Source: Thermoanaerobaculia bacterium (GTDB taxonomy: Bacteria > Acidobacteriota > Thermoanaerobaculia > Multivoradales > JAHEKO01). Taken from it: 64,000 bases of DNA. A program made the position numbers and the translations under genes. The stretch covers positions 62,001 through 126,000 of the forward strand of contig CALZIK010000146.1 of assembly GCA_945787635.1 (NCBI GenBank). Direction: 5' to 3'. Under the pieces are notes generated by a model. That model was given only the letters and a program-made list of their open reading frames with translations. It was not told where the DNA came from and did no database searches. Positions within the stretch are counted from its first letter, which is position 1; each line of letters starts with the position of its first letter. This document shows, in pieces, positions 35,630-43,925 of the stretch.

Positions 35630-36586
35630 CTAGGAGGTTTCTTGCTGGTACCACTCGACGAATCGGCGAAGGCCGTCGCGTATAGGCACCTTAGGTCTGT
35701 AGCCGAGAAGCTTCGAGGCCTTGTGAACGTCGGCGTACGTGACCGGCACATCCCCAGGCTGATCGGGAAGATACTGGATGCCGGGTTCGATCGCAAGCTC
35801 TTCGGCGATCCAGCGAACCAGGTCGGAGAGCTTGGTGGTCTCGGCTCCGCCGAGGTTGAGGATCTCGAAACCGGGCGCCAGGTCGAGGGACGCCTCGATC
35901 CCGTCCACGATGTCGTCTATGAAGGTGTAGTCCCTGCGGCTCGCGCCGGATCCGAACATCTGTATCTGCTCGCCGCGCGCGAGCAGGTCGGTGAACTTGT
36001 GGATCGCCATCTCGGGCCGCTGCCGGGGGCCGTAGACGGTGAAAAACCGCAGGCATGCGGTTTTGAGGCCGTACAGGTGATGATAGTTGTAACAGAGCAG
36101 CTCTCCCGTGCGCTTGGTGGTGGCGTAGGGGCTGATCGGCTGGTTGATTTCGTCGTCCTCGGCAAATGGAACCTTTTTGTTGATGCCGTAGACCGAGGAT
36201 GACGAGCCGAAGATGAAGACCTCAGGTCCGTGATTCCGAGCCGCCTCGAGCAGGTTGAGCGTTCCGATGCAGTTGACCTCTTCGTAAAGGATCGGCTCCG
36301 CGAGACTGGGTCGCACACCGGCGCGCGCGGCCAGGTGAATAACCGCGTCGAAAGCCCCCTTCTCGAACAGCTCCTCGACAAGGGCTCGGTCGCGGATGTC
36401 GCCTTCCACGAGGTCGAAGTCCCCGGAGGAGCGGACCTCGACGAGGTTCGCTCGCTTGCGAGCGGGATCGTAGAAATCGTTGAAGTCGTCCAGGATCGTG
36501 ATCCGGTCGCCTCGCTCGAGCAGCCGCTGGGCGACATGTGAGCCGATAAAGCCGGCGCCGCCGGTGATGAGAACGTGTGAACCCAT
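35630..36586 (-). CDS. NAD-dependent UDP-glucuronate/UDP-glucose epimerase-like SDR
   Basis: This 318-residue extended SDR has GGAGFIGSH, HLAARAGVRPSL, SSSSVYG and the YATTKRTGE Tyr-x3-Lys pair. FTVYGPRQRPEMAIH follows, a signature of UDP-glucuronate 4-epimerases. With the dehydrogenase next door (34257-35585) it would make UDP-galacturonate. UDP-glucose 4-epimerase is the alternative. ATG 36586 is supported by a TACACT -10 box six bases upstream. Confidence 0.88.
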   Translation of the reverse strand: MGSHVLITGGAGFIGSHVAQRLLERGDRITILDDFNDFYDPARKRANLVEVRSSGDFDLVEGDIRDRALVEELFEKGAFDAVIHLAARAGVRPSLAEPILYEEVNCIGTLNLLEAARNHGPEVFIFGSSSSVYGINKKVPFAEDDEINQPISPYATTKRTGELLCYNYHHLYGLKTACLRFFTVYGPRQRPEMAIHKFTDLLARGEQIQMFGSGASRRDYTFIDDIVDGIEASLDLAPGFEILNLGGAETTKLSDLVRWIAEELAIEPGIQYLPDQPGDVPVTYADVHKASKLLGYRPKVPIRDGLRRFVEWYQQETS

Positions 36587-36592
36587 GGGCCG

Positions 36593-36639
36593 AGTGTATC
36601 CAGTATGCGAGTCTAGTCGGTGTCCCTTTTTGGATGCAA
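36593..36639 (-). promoter_or_regulatory. Promoters of the nucleotide-sugar cluster
   Basis: On the minus strand two -10 boxes are present. TACACT (36598-36593) is followed by six bases and the ATG at 36586. TAGACT (36615-36610) has TTGCAT (36639-36634) at an 18-bp spacing as -35. The first would give a leaderless mRNA, the second a 17-18 nt leader. Both lie between the MlaD-type stop and the epimerase start. Confidence 0.5.
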
Positions 36640-36665
36640 ACCGCGAGCGCGAGAGGGGGCGGGCG

Positions 36666-37811
36666 TCAGGGCCTGGAGTCGATCGGTGCGACCGACAGAT
36701 CGCCATCTACGTCGTCAAAACGCTTCTTGATGCCGGTCTTCTGGCGGTTGCGGATCAACCATCGCAGGAGCTTGGACTCGTTGATTCCGACCACGATGTC
36801 GTCCATCGCCTGATAGAGGTGGGGATCGTTGAGAATCTGGCCGAGGCTGCCTTCCCCTTGCTCGAGTTTCGAAGACACCAGATTGAGATTCCGCACGAGC
36901 TGCTTCAGATCTTCGCTCACCTCCTCGGCGAAGGCCTCATCGGTGAGAAAGCGCTGCAGCAGTCCCTCATTGTCGTGAAACTCGGTAACGATGCGTTCAG
37001 TGCCCTCGGCCGCCGAGCGCAGGCTCCCGAGGGTTTGAACGACCTCGCTTTTGAGCTCAGGATCGCTCAGCAGCGCACCCAGGGTGCCCTCGCCGGACTC
37101 GACTTGAGCCAGTAGCGTGTCGAGCCGAGAGAGCGAGCCCTCCAGGCGAGCCGCCAGCCGGTCATCGGTGAGCAGGGTCCCGATGGTTCCTTCGCCCCGT
37201 GAGAGCCGGCCGGTGACGGATTCGAGGTTGGTCACGGTTTGAACCACGGACTTTTTGACCCGCTCACCGGACTCGCTGGCCATCAGCAGTTCACCGAGCA
37301 GCCCCTGTCCGGCGTTGACTCGGTCCAGGATGCTCCGGAGCGAGTAGGAGATCGCGACCACGTTGTCGACGGCGTCCTCGCCGGACGTCAGCAGTCGATC
37401 GACATCGGTCGGGGGCGCCGCCGAGATCTCGCCTTCCACTATGACAATGCCCGACTCGGGTGAGCCTGAGGAGATCTCGATGTACTTGTCGCCGAGCAGA
37501 CCGAGAGTCTTGATGCGCGCCACCGAGTCCTCTCGCACTCGATCTGCGTAGTTGCGATCCAGGGATATCCACACCGTCAGCAACTCGACGTCGACCGCCT
37601 CTGGAAGGACAACGCTCTCGACTTTGCCGACCGTGACGCCGTTGAGCTTGACCGGGTTGCCGGTGACCAGGCCTCCGACGTTCTCGAAGTGGATGAAGTA
37701 ACGGTTCTTTCGTACGAAGATGTTGTTTTGCTCGCCGACCAGGAACACACCCGCCGCCAGGACCGCCAGGGCCACGACCACGAGCGCCCCGACTTTTGCT
37801 TCACGAGTCAT
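36666..37811 (-). CDS. mlaD: MlaD-type Mce-domain substrate-binding protein
   Basis: This 381-residue protein has one N-terminal TM (VGALVVVALAVLAAGVFLVG) and an Mce/MlaD domain (residues ~35-125, FENVGGLVTGNPVKLNGVTVGKV and LLGDKYIEI). A long helical tail with repeated GxG-T-LL segments follows (GEGTIGTLL, GEGTLGALL, GEGSLGQIL), typical of long MlaD-like proteins that form periplasmic lipid tunnels. ATG 37811 is chosen: AGGAGG lies six bases upstream, whereas ATG 37817 would directly abut it. It overlaps the MlaF-like ATPase gene by 11 bases. It probably binds phospholipid between the two membranes. Confidence 0.9.
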   Translation of the reverse strand: MTREAKVGALVVVALAVLAAGVFLVGEQNNIFVRKNRYFIHFENVGGLVTGNPVKLNGVTVGKVESVVLPEAVDVELLTVWISLDRNYADRVREDSVARIKTLGLLGDKYIEISSGSPESGIVIVEGEISAAPPTDVDRLLTSGEDAVDNVVAISYSLRSILDRVNAGQGLLGELLMASESGERVKKSVVQTVTNLESVTGRLSRGEGTIGTLLTDDRLAARLEGSLSRLDTLLAQVESGEGTLGALLSDPELKSEVVQTLGSLRSAAEGTERIVTEFHDNEGLLQRFLTDEAFAEEVSEDLKQLVRNLNLVSSKLEQGEGSLGQILNDPHLYQAMDDIVVGINESKLLRWLIRNRQKTGIKKRFDDVDGDLSVAPIDSRP

Positions 37812-38559
37812 CTTCATCCTCCTCTTTTCCGGCCAGGAATCCGGCCAGAAGGGAATCCTCACTGTTCTCAGCATCTTCCCAGGAGCCGAGAAAGCGGAAC
37901 CTTCCGTTCTCTAAAAAGGCCAGCCGGTCCGCGATCCGGCGCACCAGGGCAAGATCGTGAGTCACCACGACCGAAGTGACGTCATGGCTTCTGCGTGCGG
38001 CTTGAATCAGGCCGGCGATGGTTGCCGACGTCATCGGATCCAAACCGGTCGTGGGCTCGTCGAAGAGGACGACCTCGGGATCGAGGGCCAGCGACCGAGC
38101 CAGCGCGACGCGTTTGCGCATGCCGCCCGACAGTGCCGACGGCAGCCGGTCCTCGATTCCCTTGAGTCGCACCGCGGCGAGTTTTTCGCTCACCCGCTCG
38201 GCGATTCTTTGCGACGACAGCCCGGAGTGCTCGCGCATGGGGAAGGCGACGTTGTCGAAGACGGTCATCGAGTCAAACAGCGCGCCGCTCTGAAACAGCA
38301 TCGCCACACGCTGCCGGATCGGGGTCAGCTCCACCTCCGACAAGCCGGCGATGTCGATGCCGTCGAAGATGACGCTTCCGGAGTCCGGCTTTTCGAGGCC
38401 GTTCAGCTGGCGAAGCGTGACGCTCTTGCCGCACCCCGACCGACCGATGATGACGAAGCACTCGCCACGCTCGATCTCGAATGACAGGTTCGCGAGCACC
38501 GGGCGGCCGCCATAGCTCTTGCTCAACGAGCGGATTTCGAAAAGGGGATTGACGGGCAA
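37801..38559 (-). CDS. mlaF: MlaF-type ABC ATPase of lipid transport
   Basis: This 252-residue ABC ATPase has Walker A GRSGCGKS near residue 38, signature LSGGMRKRVALARSL near 143, Walker B VLFDEPTTGLDP near 165 and the switch His in VVTHDL. The layout fits MlaF, which powers phospholipid transport with MlaE (next gene, 38569-39333) and MlaD (36666-37811). The overlap with mlaD and a 9-bp gap from mlaE show one operon. The substrate is inferred from the family. Confidence 0.93.
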   Translation of the reverse strand: MPVNPLFEIRSLSKSYGGRPVLANLSFEIERGECFVIIGRSGCGKSVTLRQLNGLEKPDSGSVIFDGIDIAGLSEVELTPIRQRVAMLFQSGALFDSMTVFDNVAFPMREHSGLSSQRIAERVSEKLAAVRLKGIEDRLPSALSGGMRKRVALARSLALDPEVVLFDEPTTGLDPMTSATIAGLIQAARRSHDVTSVVVTHDLALVRRIADRLAFLENGRFRFLGSWEDAENSEDSLLAGFLAGKEEDEDDS

Positions 38560-38568
38560 TTCCAGGCC

Positions 38569-39333
38569 TTAGAAGAAGAGGTAGAAGAACTTGGTTAGAA
38601 AAAAGTCGGACACCAGAACCATGATCGAGGCCATCACTACGGTGTTCGTGGTCGCCCGCCCGACCCCATCGGCGCCCCCCCCGGCGGTGAGTCCGTTGTG
38701 GCAGCCGATGACGGCAATGAAGTAGGCAAAGAAGATCGACTTGCCCACGCCGCTTGCGATGTCGTCGATGGTCAGTGAGTCGAGCACATCGTTGAGGTAA
38801 AAGCCCGGAGTCAGATCGAGTTGCAGGGTGGCTATGATCAGGCCGCCGATAATGCCAAGGCCGTTGCCGATGATGGTGAGTGCTGGAAGCATGATGAGCG
38901 TGGCCGCCAGCTTGGGCGCGACCAGTTTCTTGACCGGATCGGCGGCCATCGAGCGCATCGCGTCGATCTGTTCGGTCACTTTCATGGTGCCGATCTCGGC
39001 GGTCATCCCCGCGCCGATTCGCCCGCCCACGATGAGCGCGGTCAGCACCGGTCCGAGCTCGCGCACCACCGACTTCGAAACCACCGTTCCGATGTAGTAC
39101 TTCACGCCCAGTGAGGGCAGGCTGTAAGCGGTCTGCAACGCCAGGACCATGCCGGTGAAGATCGCGGTGATGCCGGCGACCCCGAGCGAGCGAACCCCGA
39201 TGTGCTCCATCTCTCTCACCCAGGCACCGAGTGCGTAGGGCCGGCGAACGAGAGCGACGAATCCACTGCGAGCCAACCCGCTCAGCCGGCCTACTTCGCC
39301 GAGCCATTCGCCGAACGCAGTGCCGGAGGTCAT
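38569..39333 (-). CDS. mlaE: MlaE-family ABC permease
   Basis: This 254-residue membrane protein has the MlaE fold with five or six TM segments. MEHIGVRSLGVAGITAIFTGMVLALQ, LGPVLTALIVGGRIGAGMTAEIGTM and the conserved AMRSMAADPVKKLVAPK loop are present, then LPALTIIGNGLGIIGG. The ATG at 39333 overlaps the stop of the upstream membrane protein gene (ATGA). It forms the permease of the MlaD/F system. Confidence 0.93.
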   Translation of the reverse strand: MTSGTAFGEWLGEVGRLSGLARSGFVALVRRPYALGAWVREMEHIGVRSLGVAGITAIFTGMVLALQTAYSLPSLGVKYYIGTVVSKSVVRELGPVLTALIVGGRIGAGMTAEIGTMKVTEQIDAMRSMAADPVKKLVAPKLAATLIMLPALTIIGNGLGIIGGLIIATLQLDLTPGFYLNDVLDSLTIDDIASGVGKSIFFAYFIAVIGCHNGLTAGGGADGVGRATTNTVVMASIMVLVSDFFLTKFFYLFF

Positions 39334-39737
39334 GAGCGGATCGACCACCAGGAGCCCGCGTGGGTGGCCGCGAAGGCCAGTTCCACGGCCGCAAGTACCC
39401 AGAGCCCTCTCGCCGGGGCGTGGCCGGCGGCGGCCAGGGCGAGCGTCAGGGCGACCGCGAATCGGCCGGCGATCGCCAGTGCGATCACTCCGCTGTAGCG
39501 GCGAACGTCGGAAGCCGCCAGCAGGTAGTAGCAGCCGAGCAACGCAGCGAGCGTGGCGAGCACCTGTAGGTAGAATGCCGGTACGGGTCCTGGGAGTCTC
39601 AGAATCCCCAGGGCGGCGTTGGGGGCCAGGCCAAGCAGGACTCCGAGCAGAAGGTTGAAGCCACCTCCGAGGGCGAGGCTTCCTTGGAGGACTCGCTGAA
39701 AGCGAAACCGTCGGGCGAAGTTCTGCCGATTGGCCAT
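39330..39737 (-). CDS. Small integral membrane protein upstream of mlaE
   Basis: This 135-residue protein has four predicted TM segments (SLALGGGFNLLLGVLLGLA; FYLQVLATLAALLGCYYLLA; VIALAIAGRFAVALTLALA; WVLAAVELAFAA). It has no recognised motif. Its stop overlaps the MlaE start by four bases, so it is the first gene of the mla-like operon and may be an accessory subunit. The start ATG 39737 has a TACAAT -10 box nine bases upstream and no Shine-Dalgarno. Confidence 0.65.
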   Translation of the reverse strand: MANRQNFARRFRFQRVLQGSLALGGGFNLLLGVLLGLAPNAALGILRLPGPVPAFYLQVLATLAALLGCYYLLAASDVRRYSGVIALAIAGRFAVALTLALAAAGHAPARGLWVLAAVELAFAATHAGSWWSIRS

Positions 39738-39742
39738 CTGGG

Positions 39743-39752
39743 TAGGATTGTA
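39743..39752. promoter_or_regulatory. Overlapping divergent -10 boxes between mla-like operon and plsC
   Basis: TACAAT on the minus strand (39752-39747) and TAGGAT on the plus strand (39743-39748) share two bases in a 34-bp intergenic gap. The two promoters could not be used at the same time, so the mla-like operon and the acyltransferase gene may be mutually exclusive in initiation. Confidence 0.45.
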
Positions 39753-39771
39753 GCAAGGTGACCATGCCGGC

Positions 39772-40527
39772 ATGAGCGAGCAAGCTACAGGATTCGGACC
39801 ACGGATGAGGGTGTTTTTCGGCACGATCTCGGGCAATGTCTACCTGGTCTTGGGCACGGTTTTCTGGGCGAGCCTGGCGCTTGCGTTCGGCTGGCTGGGG
39901 CCTCGTGGTCATTTCATTTTCTGGGTCGCCAGAACCTGGAGCCGGGGCGTTCTTTTCTTTGCCGGAGTCCGCGCGGAAGCCGCGTTCGAACGCGAGCTCG
40001 ATCCTCGCGCGCAGTACATTTTCATGGCCAACCATCGCAGCCTGTTCGACATTCCGGCGCTGCTCGCGACCTTGCCGGGGCAAACGCGGTTCCTGGCCAA
40101 GAAGAGCCTGTTTCAGATTCCCTTGTTCGGCTGGGCGATCAAGATGGGTGGTTTCGTGACTATTGATCGCCAGGACCTGAGTACGGCTAGAGACAGTTTC
40201 GCGGTGGCCGTGGCCCAGCTCGAAGAGCATGGAGTCTCGGTGCTGGTTTTTCCCGAGGGCACCCGCTCCGTCACCGGCGAGATGTTGCCCTTCAAGCGGG
40301 GAGGTTTTCTCCTGGCGCTCAAGAGCGGGCTGCCGATCGTTCCAGTGGGGATCACCGGGAGTGCCAGGGTCCAGCCTAAGAGATCCCTCAAGATCCGGCC
40401 CGGCAAGGTACGGGTACACTACGGCTCCCCGGTGTCGGTTCAGGCTTTCGGGGTTCGCAAGAAGACAGAGCTGATACACGAGGTCCGAGCGCAGGTTGAA
40501 AGACTCGTTGGTCCCGGACCGGTTTAG
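39772..40527 (+). CDS. plsC: 1-acyl-sn-glycerol-3-phosphate acyltransferase
   Basis: This 251-residue membrane enzyme acylates lysophosphatidic acid to phosphatidic acid. Its catalytic motif is NHRSLFD (HX4D) near residue 86 and the acceptor motif FPEGTRS near 160. An N-terminal TM is present. No Shine-Dalgarno is clear for ATG 39772. The neighbouring lipid-transport genes fit envelope lipid work. It is followed by a Mrp/ApbC gene after 11 bases. Confidence 0.92.
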   Translation: MSEQATGFGPRMRVFFGTISGNVYLVLGTVFWASLALAFGWLGPRGHFIFWVARTWSRGVLFFAGVRAEAAFERELDPRAQYIFMANHRSLFDIPALLATLPGQTRFLAKKSLFQIPLFGWAIKMGGFVTIDRQDLSTARDSFAVAVAQLEEHGVSVLVFPEGTRSVTGEMLPFKRGGFLLALKSGLPIVPVGITGSARVQPKRSLKIRPGKVRVHYGSPVSVQAFGVRKKTELIHEVRAQVERLVGPGPV

Positions 40528-40538
40528 GAGAGTTGTCA

Positions 40539-41618
40539 ATGCCAGAATCGTTGGAAAGAGCTGTATGGAACAAGCTCAAGGAAGTCCGCTTTCCCGGCAT
40601 GAGCCGCGACATCGTGTCGTTCGGGTTCGTCGACCGTGTTGCGGTCGATGAATCCGGGAAAGTCAGGGTCGAGCTCGAGATCGCGACTCATCGAGCCGAG
40701 CTCGCCGAAGACGTTCGGCGAGCGGTGGGCGAAGCCGTGAACGGTCTCGAAGAGGTTGGGGAGGTCGAAGTGGAGCTGCGCCTTCAGAGACCGCCGGCTC
40801 CGGCTCAGGAAGCCGTCTCTCGAGACGCCGGGCTCATCCCCGAGGTGGCCAATGTCGTCGCGGTGGCGAGCGGCAAAGGGGGCGTCGGCAAGTCGACCGT
40901 CGCCGTCAATCTGGCGGTGAGCCTGGCACAGGCGGGTCATCGCGTCGGACTGCTCGATGCAGACATCTACGGTCCGTCTCTACCCATGATGTTCGGCATC
41001 CGGGATCGACCGCAGGTCGACGGCGAGCGGATTCTTCCGTTCGAGCGCTACGGGGTGAAGCTCATGTCTCTGGGCTTCATCGTCGATACCGATACCGCCA
41101 TGATCTGGCGAGGCCCGATGGTGATGAAGGCCATCGAGCAACTGCTTGGTGACGTCGAGTGGGGAGCGCTCGACTACATGATCGTGGATCTCCCCCCTGG
41201 CACAGGCGACGCCCAGCTCACGATCAGCCAGAGGGTGCCCCTTTCGGGAGCGGTGGTAGTCACGACTCCTCAGGACATCGCCCTGATCGACGCCCGAAAA
41301 GGGCTGGCGATGTTTCGCAAGGTCAACGTCCCGATTGTCGGCATCATCGAGAACATGTCAGGGTTTGTTTGCTCCCACTGCGGTGAGACTACGGATATCT
41401 TCAAACGCGGCGGCGGAGAGACGACCGCCGAGTTGCTGGAGAGCACGTTCTTGGGACGCGTGCCGCTGGACCCGGCCATCATGGAAGGAGGCGACTCCGG
41501 TGTTCCGGTCGTCGTGGCCCAACCGGAGGGGCCGCATGCTGAGTCGTTTCGCCGGATTGCCGAGGCCGTGATCGCGGCCGCGGCGGCCAACGTGCCGCCT
41601 CGGCTGTCGATCTTCTAG
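40539..41618 (+). CDS. Mrp/ApbC family Fe-S cluster carrier ATPase
   Basis: This 359-residue P-loop ATPase of the Mrp/NBP35 family transfers Fe-S clusters to target enzymes. An N-terminal DUF59-like domain (residues 1-85) precedes the deviant Walker A GKGGVGKST near residue 111. DADIYGPS follows, then DLPPGTGDAQLT near 216, and the CxxC motif FVCSHCGE near residue 275 that binds the cluster. ATG 40539 has AGGAG 8 bases upstream and is preferred to the TTG at 40533, which is only 2 bases from it. Confidence 0.93.
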   Translation: MPESLERAVWNKLKEVRFPGMSRDIVSFGFVDRVAVDESGKVRVELEIATHRAELAEDVRRAVGEAVNGLEEVGEVEVELRLQRPPAPAQEAVSRDAGLIPEVANVVAVASGKGGVGKSTVAVNLAVSLAQAGHRVGLLDADIYGPSLPMMFGIRDRPQVDGERILPFERYGVKLMSLGFIVDTDTAMIWRGPMVMKAIEQLLGDVEWGALDYMIVDLPPGTGDAQLTISQRVPLSGAVVVTTPQDIALIDARKGLAMFRKVNVPIVGIIENMSGFVCSHCGETTDIFKRGGGETTAELLESTFLGRVPLDPAIMEGGDSGVPVVVAQPEGPHAESFRRIAEAVIAAAAANVPPRLSIF

Positions 41619-41641
41619 GGCGCGGCACGCGTTCACAGGGT

Positions 41642-42337
41642 ATGTCAGTTGCGGTCATAGCCGACGCGCACTTGGGCGGACCGGGTGGCTTGGCGGCCCC
41701 GCTGGCGAGCCAGCTCGACGCCATCGAGGCCGGCGAGTGCGAACGGCTGGTTGTTCTCGGAGACTTGTTTCAGGTCTGGGTCGGGAGCCGGCGATTTGAA
41801 ACCCCCGAGATCGCCCTGGTGATCGATTCAACGAAGCGGCTGCGTGACCGAGGCGTACCGGTGCATTACATCGAGGGCAACCGCGACTTCTTTCTGCGGG
41901 GCAGCGAGTACGACCGGCATTTCGATTCGATCGGAGCGGAGTTCTCGTTCGAGACCGGAGGCCGCAGGTATCTCGTGGTGCATGGCGATGGCTTGAATGC
42001 CCGCGACTATCTCTACCGTTTCTGGCGTCGTTTTTCGAAGAACCGCCTGAGCAGGCTGGGGATGCTTGGACTGCCAAGAGGGCTCGCCGACTCGTTCATC
42101 CACAGGGCCGAGCGCGGACTGTCGAAGACCAATTTCAAGCACAAGACCGCGATTCCGGAAGACGAGCTCATCGCCTACGGTCGCAAGCGACTTCGCGAGG
42201 GCTACGACGAGTTGCTCCTCGGGCATTTTCACGAACCGCGCCGGTGGCGTCTGCCCGAGGGCGAGATCCGAATCCTGGACGCCTGGTTCCGGACCCGAGC
42301 GGTCGAGTGGATCCCCGGTCGACCGGAAGGACCGTGA
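41642..42337 (+). CDS. UDP-2,3-diacylglucosamine diphosphatase (LpxH)-like phosphoesterase
   Basis: This 231-residue calcineurin-like metallophosphoesterase has ADAHLG (Asp8, His10), VLGDLFQVW, EGNRDFF, VVHGDG and GHFHEP, the five metal/active-site motifs in order. DLFQVW and GNRD with a helical insert fit LpxH, which acts in lipid A synthesis, but other UshA-like relatives are possible. Its GTGA-type overlap with the aroA start shows coupling. If LpxH, the organism makes lipid A-like outer membrane lipids. Confidence 0.8.
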   Translation: MSVAVIADAHLGGPGGLAAPLASQLDAIEAGECERLVVLGDLFQVWVGSRRFETPEIALVIDSTKRLRDRGVPVHYIEGNRDFFLRGSEYDRHFDSIGAEFSFETGGRRYLVVHGDGLNARDYLYRFWRRFSKNRLSRLGMLGLPRGLADSFIHRAERGLSKTNFKHKTAIPEDELIAYGRKRLREGYDELLLGHFHEPRRWRLPEGEIRILDAWFRTRAVEWIPGRPEGP

Positions 42338-43623
42338 AGGCAACCTCGAGCTCCCCACGGGCGATCGAGGCCGGACGCCGAGCGCGAGGCAGCGTTCGGG
42401 TGCCGCCGTCGAAGAGCGTAACCAACCGGGCGCTCAATCTCGCGCTTTTGGCGGACGGTCCATCCGAGATCGTCCGGCCGCTCGAGGCGGACGATACCGA
42501 AGCGATGGTCGGCGCGCTCGAGCGGGTCGGGTTCGTGGTCGAGGCCGGACTCGGAGTGCTCGCGATCGGATCTCGACGCCCGGTACCGAGTGCCGAGATC
42601 GACTGTCGGGCTTCGGGGACCATGCTCCGGTTTCTGGCGGCCTCGTTGGCGGCGATTCCAGGCGACTGGGTGCTCGACGGAACGGCACGTTTGCGCGAGC
42701 GGCCGATGGCCCCTCTGCTCGATGCGCTTCGCCGGCTCGGAGCAGGGATCGAGTGTCTCGAGATCGACGGATTCGCACCGATACGCATCCGGGGAGGCTC
42801 GCTTCACGGCGGACACGTTATCCTCGACGCCGGTTCATCCAGCCAGTTTCTGTCCGCGCTGCTGATGGCGTCGGTACGCGCTGTCGACCCCGTATCGGTC
42901 GAAGTCACCGGGCTCGCCTCGGCGCCCTATGTCGATCTGACCCTGCAGGCGATGGCGGACTTCGGGCTCCAAGTCGAGCGACGCGGCGACCTCTTCGTCG
43001 TCGAGCCCCGGACCGTGCCGGGGGCGCGATTCGAGGTCGAGGGGGACTTTTCGAGCGCGTGCTACTTCGGCGCCGCGGCGGCGCTGACCGGAGGATGTGT
43101 CCGGCTCGGCGGGCTGCGGGCCGACTCCCGGCAGGGCGATCGGCGTTTCTTCGAGGTTCTCGAGCGCATGGGCGCCGAGACTCGGTGGCTGGGAGACGAA
43201 CTCGAGGTTCGAGGGCCGGACAGCCTGACCGGGGTCGCCGAGAACCTCGGTGACTTGCCCGACCAGGCACCGACCCTCGCGGTGCTGGGCCCCTTCGCCA
43301 GCGGCGAGACGAGGATCACCGGAGTCGGCCATGTGCGGCTCAAGGAGAGCGACCGGCTTCGGGTCGTGGCTCGCGAGCTGGGCCGTACGGGGGTGTCGAA
43401 CGTGCGGGAGAAATCCGACTCCCTGGAGGTGCCGGGCGTGTGGTGCGACCAGCCGCCGCCGTCCGGGGCAGTCGCCGTTCATCCCGCCGACGACCATCGG
43501 ATAGCGATGGCGTTCGCGCTCCTCGGCCTGCGCCGCCCGGGAGTCTCGATCGCCGATCCCGAAGTCGTTGCCAAGTCCTATCCGGAGTTCTGGAACGACC
43601 TCGAGTCGATTTGCTCGGCCTAG
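42334..43623 (+). CDS. aroA: 3-phosphoshikimate 1-carboxyvinyltransferase (EPSP synthase)
   Basis: This 429-residue enzyme, the sixth step of the shikimate pathway, links shikimate 3-phosphate to phosphoenolpyruvate. Two inverse alpha/beta domains are seen. The N-terminal PPSKSVTNRALNLALLADGPS holds the substrate-binding Lys and Ser. SGTMLRFLAA corresponds to the usual GNAGTAMRPL region, DAGSSSQFLSALLMA follows, then KESDRLRVVARELGRTG near 345 and DDHRIAMAFALLGL near 390. GTG 42334 overlaps the LpxH-like stop and has GGAAGG ahead. The KESDR and DHR motifs are typical. Confidence 0.93.
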   Translation: MKATSSSPRAIEAGRRARGSVRVPPSKSVTNRALNLALLADGPSEIVRPLEADDTEAMVGALERVGFVVEAGLGVLAIGSRRPVPSAEIDCRASGTMLRFLAASLAAIPGDWVLDGTARLRERPMAPLLDALRRLGAGIECLEIDGFAPIRIRGGSLHGGHVILDAGSSSQFLSALLMASVRAVDPVSVEVTGLASAPYVDLTLQAMADFGLQVERRGDLFVVEPRTVPGARFEVEGDFSSACYFGAAAALTGGCVRLGGLRADSRQGDRRFFEVLERMGAETRWLGDELEVRGPDSLTGVAENLGDLPDQAPTLAVLGPFASGETRITGVGHVRLKESDRLRVVARELGRTGVSNVREKSDSLEVPGVWCDQPPPSGAVAVHPADDHRIAMAFALLGLRRPGVSIADPEVVAKSYPEFWNDLESICSA

Positions 43624-43629
43624 TCCCGC

Positions 43630-43766
43630 GCGGCAAGTTCCTTTACATTCGCGCGGCGCAGCATCCCGCTGGACGGCGTTGCTCCTTGGTCGCGCTATGT
43701 GCTCGTTCGTCGCGCCTTGCCCGGCGGGCGCCGCACCGCGCTCGGGTGTGACCACGAACTTGCCGC
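43630..43766. repeat. 11-bp inverted repeat 115 bp apart in the spacer after aroA
   Basis: GCGGCAAGTTC (43630-43640) and its exact reverse complement GAACTTGCCGC (43756-43766) flank GC-rich spacer sequence with no gene. No coding potential is convincing in 43624-43888. It may be a long stem, a dispersed repeat or chance. Confidence 0.4.
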
Positions 43767-43857
43767 ACGGGACACCAGGCGCGAATCGGTAGGTTCGGCC
43801 GGGCGTCGGGCCAGGGCGGTGTATGATGCGCGGGCGTTTCCGCGAAAATCAGGAGTA

Positions 43858-43886
43858 GGGCTTTCGAGCCCCCGCAACCGAGGGGG
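43858..43886 (+). promoter_or_regulatory. Mutually exclusive leader hairpins before the sigma-54 regulator
   Basis: GGGCT-TTCG-AGCCC (43858-43871) and CCCCC-GCAACCGA-GGGGG (43869-43886) share three bases, so only one can form at a time. A TATGAT -10 box (43822-43827, directly after TG) lies upstream. A 15-codon frame (ATG 43889 to TAG 43936) begins just after the second hairpin and overlaps the regulator start in another frame. It does not match a riboswitch class I know. Confidence 0.3.
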
Positions 43887-43925
43887 AGATGACGGCAGAG
43901 AACGGCAGGACCTCGGCGAAGGTCG

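Noticed and set aside
38569-40539. A 656-codon open frame on the minus strand over mlaE and plsC
   Set aside because: Only the last 254 codons match a protein (MlaE). The rest is antisense to plsC and the small membrane protein, which have clear homology on their own strands.
43858-43886. A known riboswitch class before the regulator
   Set aside because: Stem and loop sequences do not match the TPP, cyclic di-GMP, fluoride or guanidine motifs I know; kept only as an unclassified leader.
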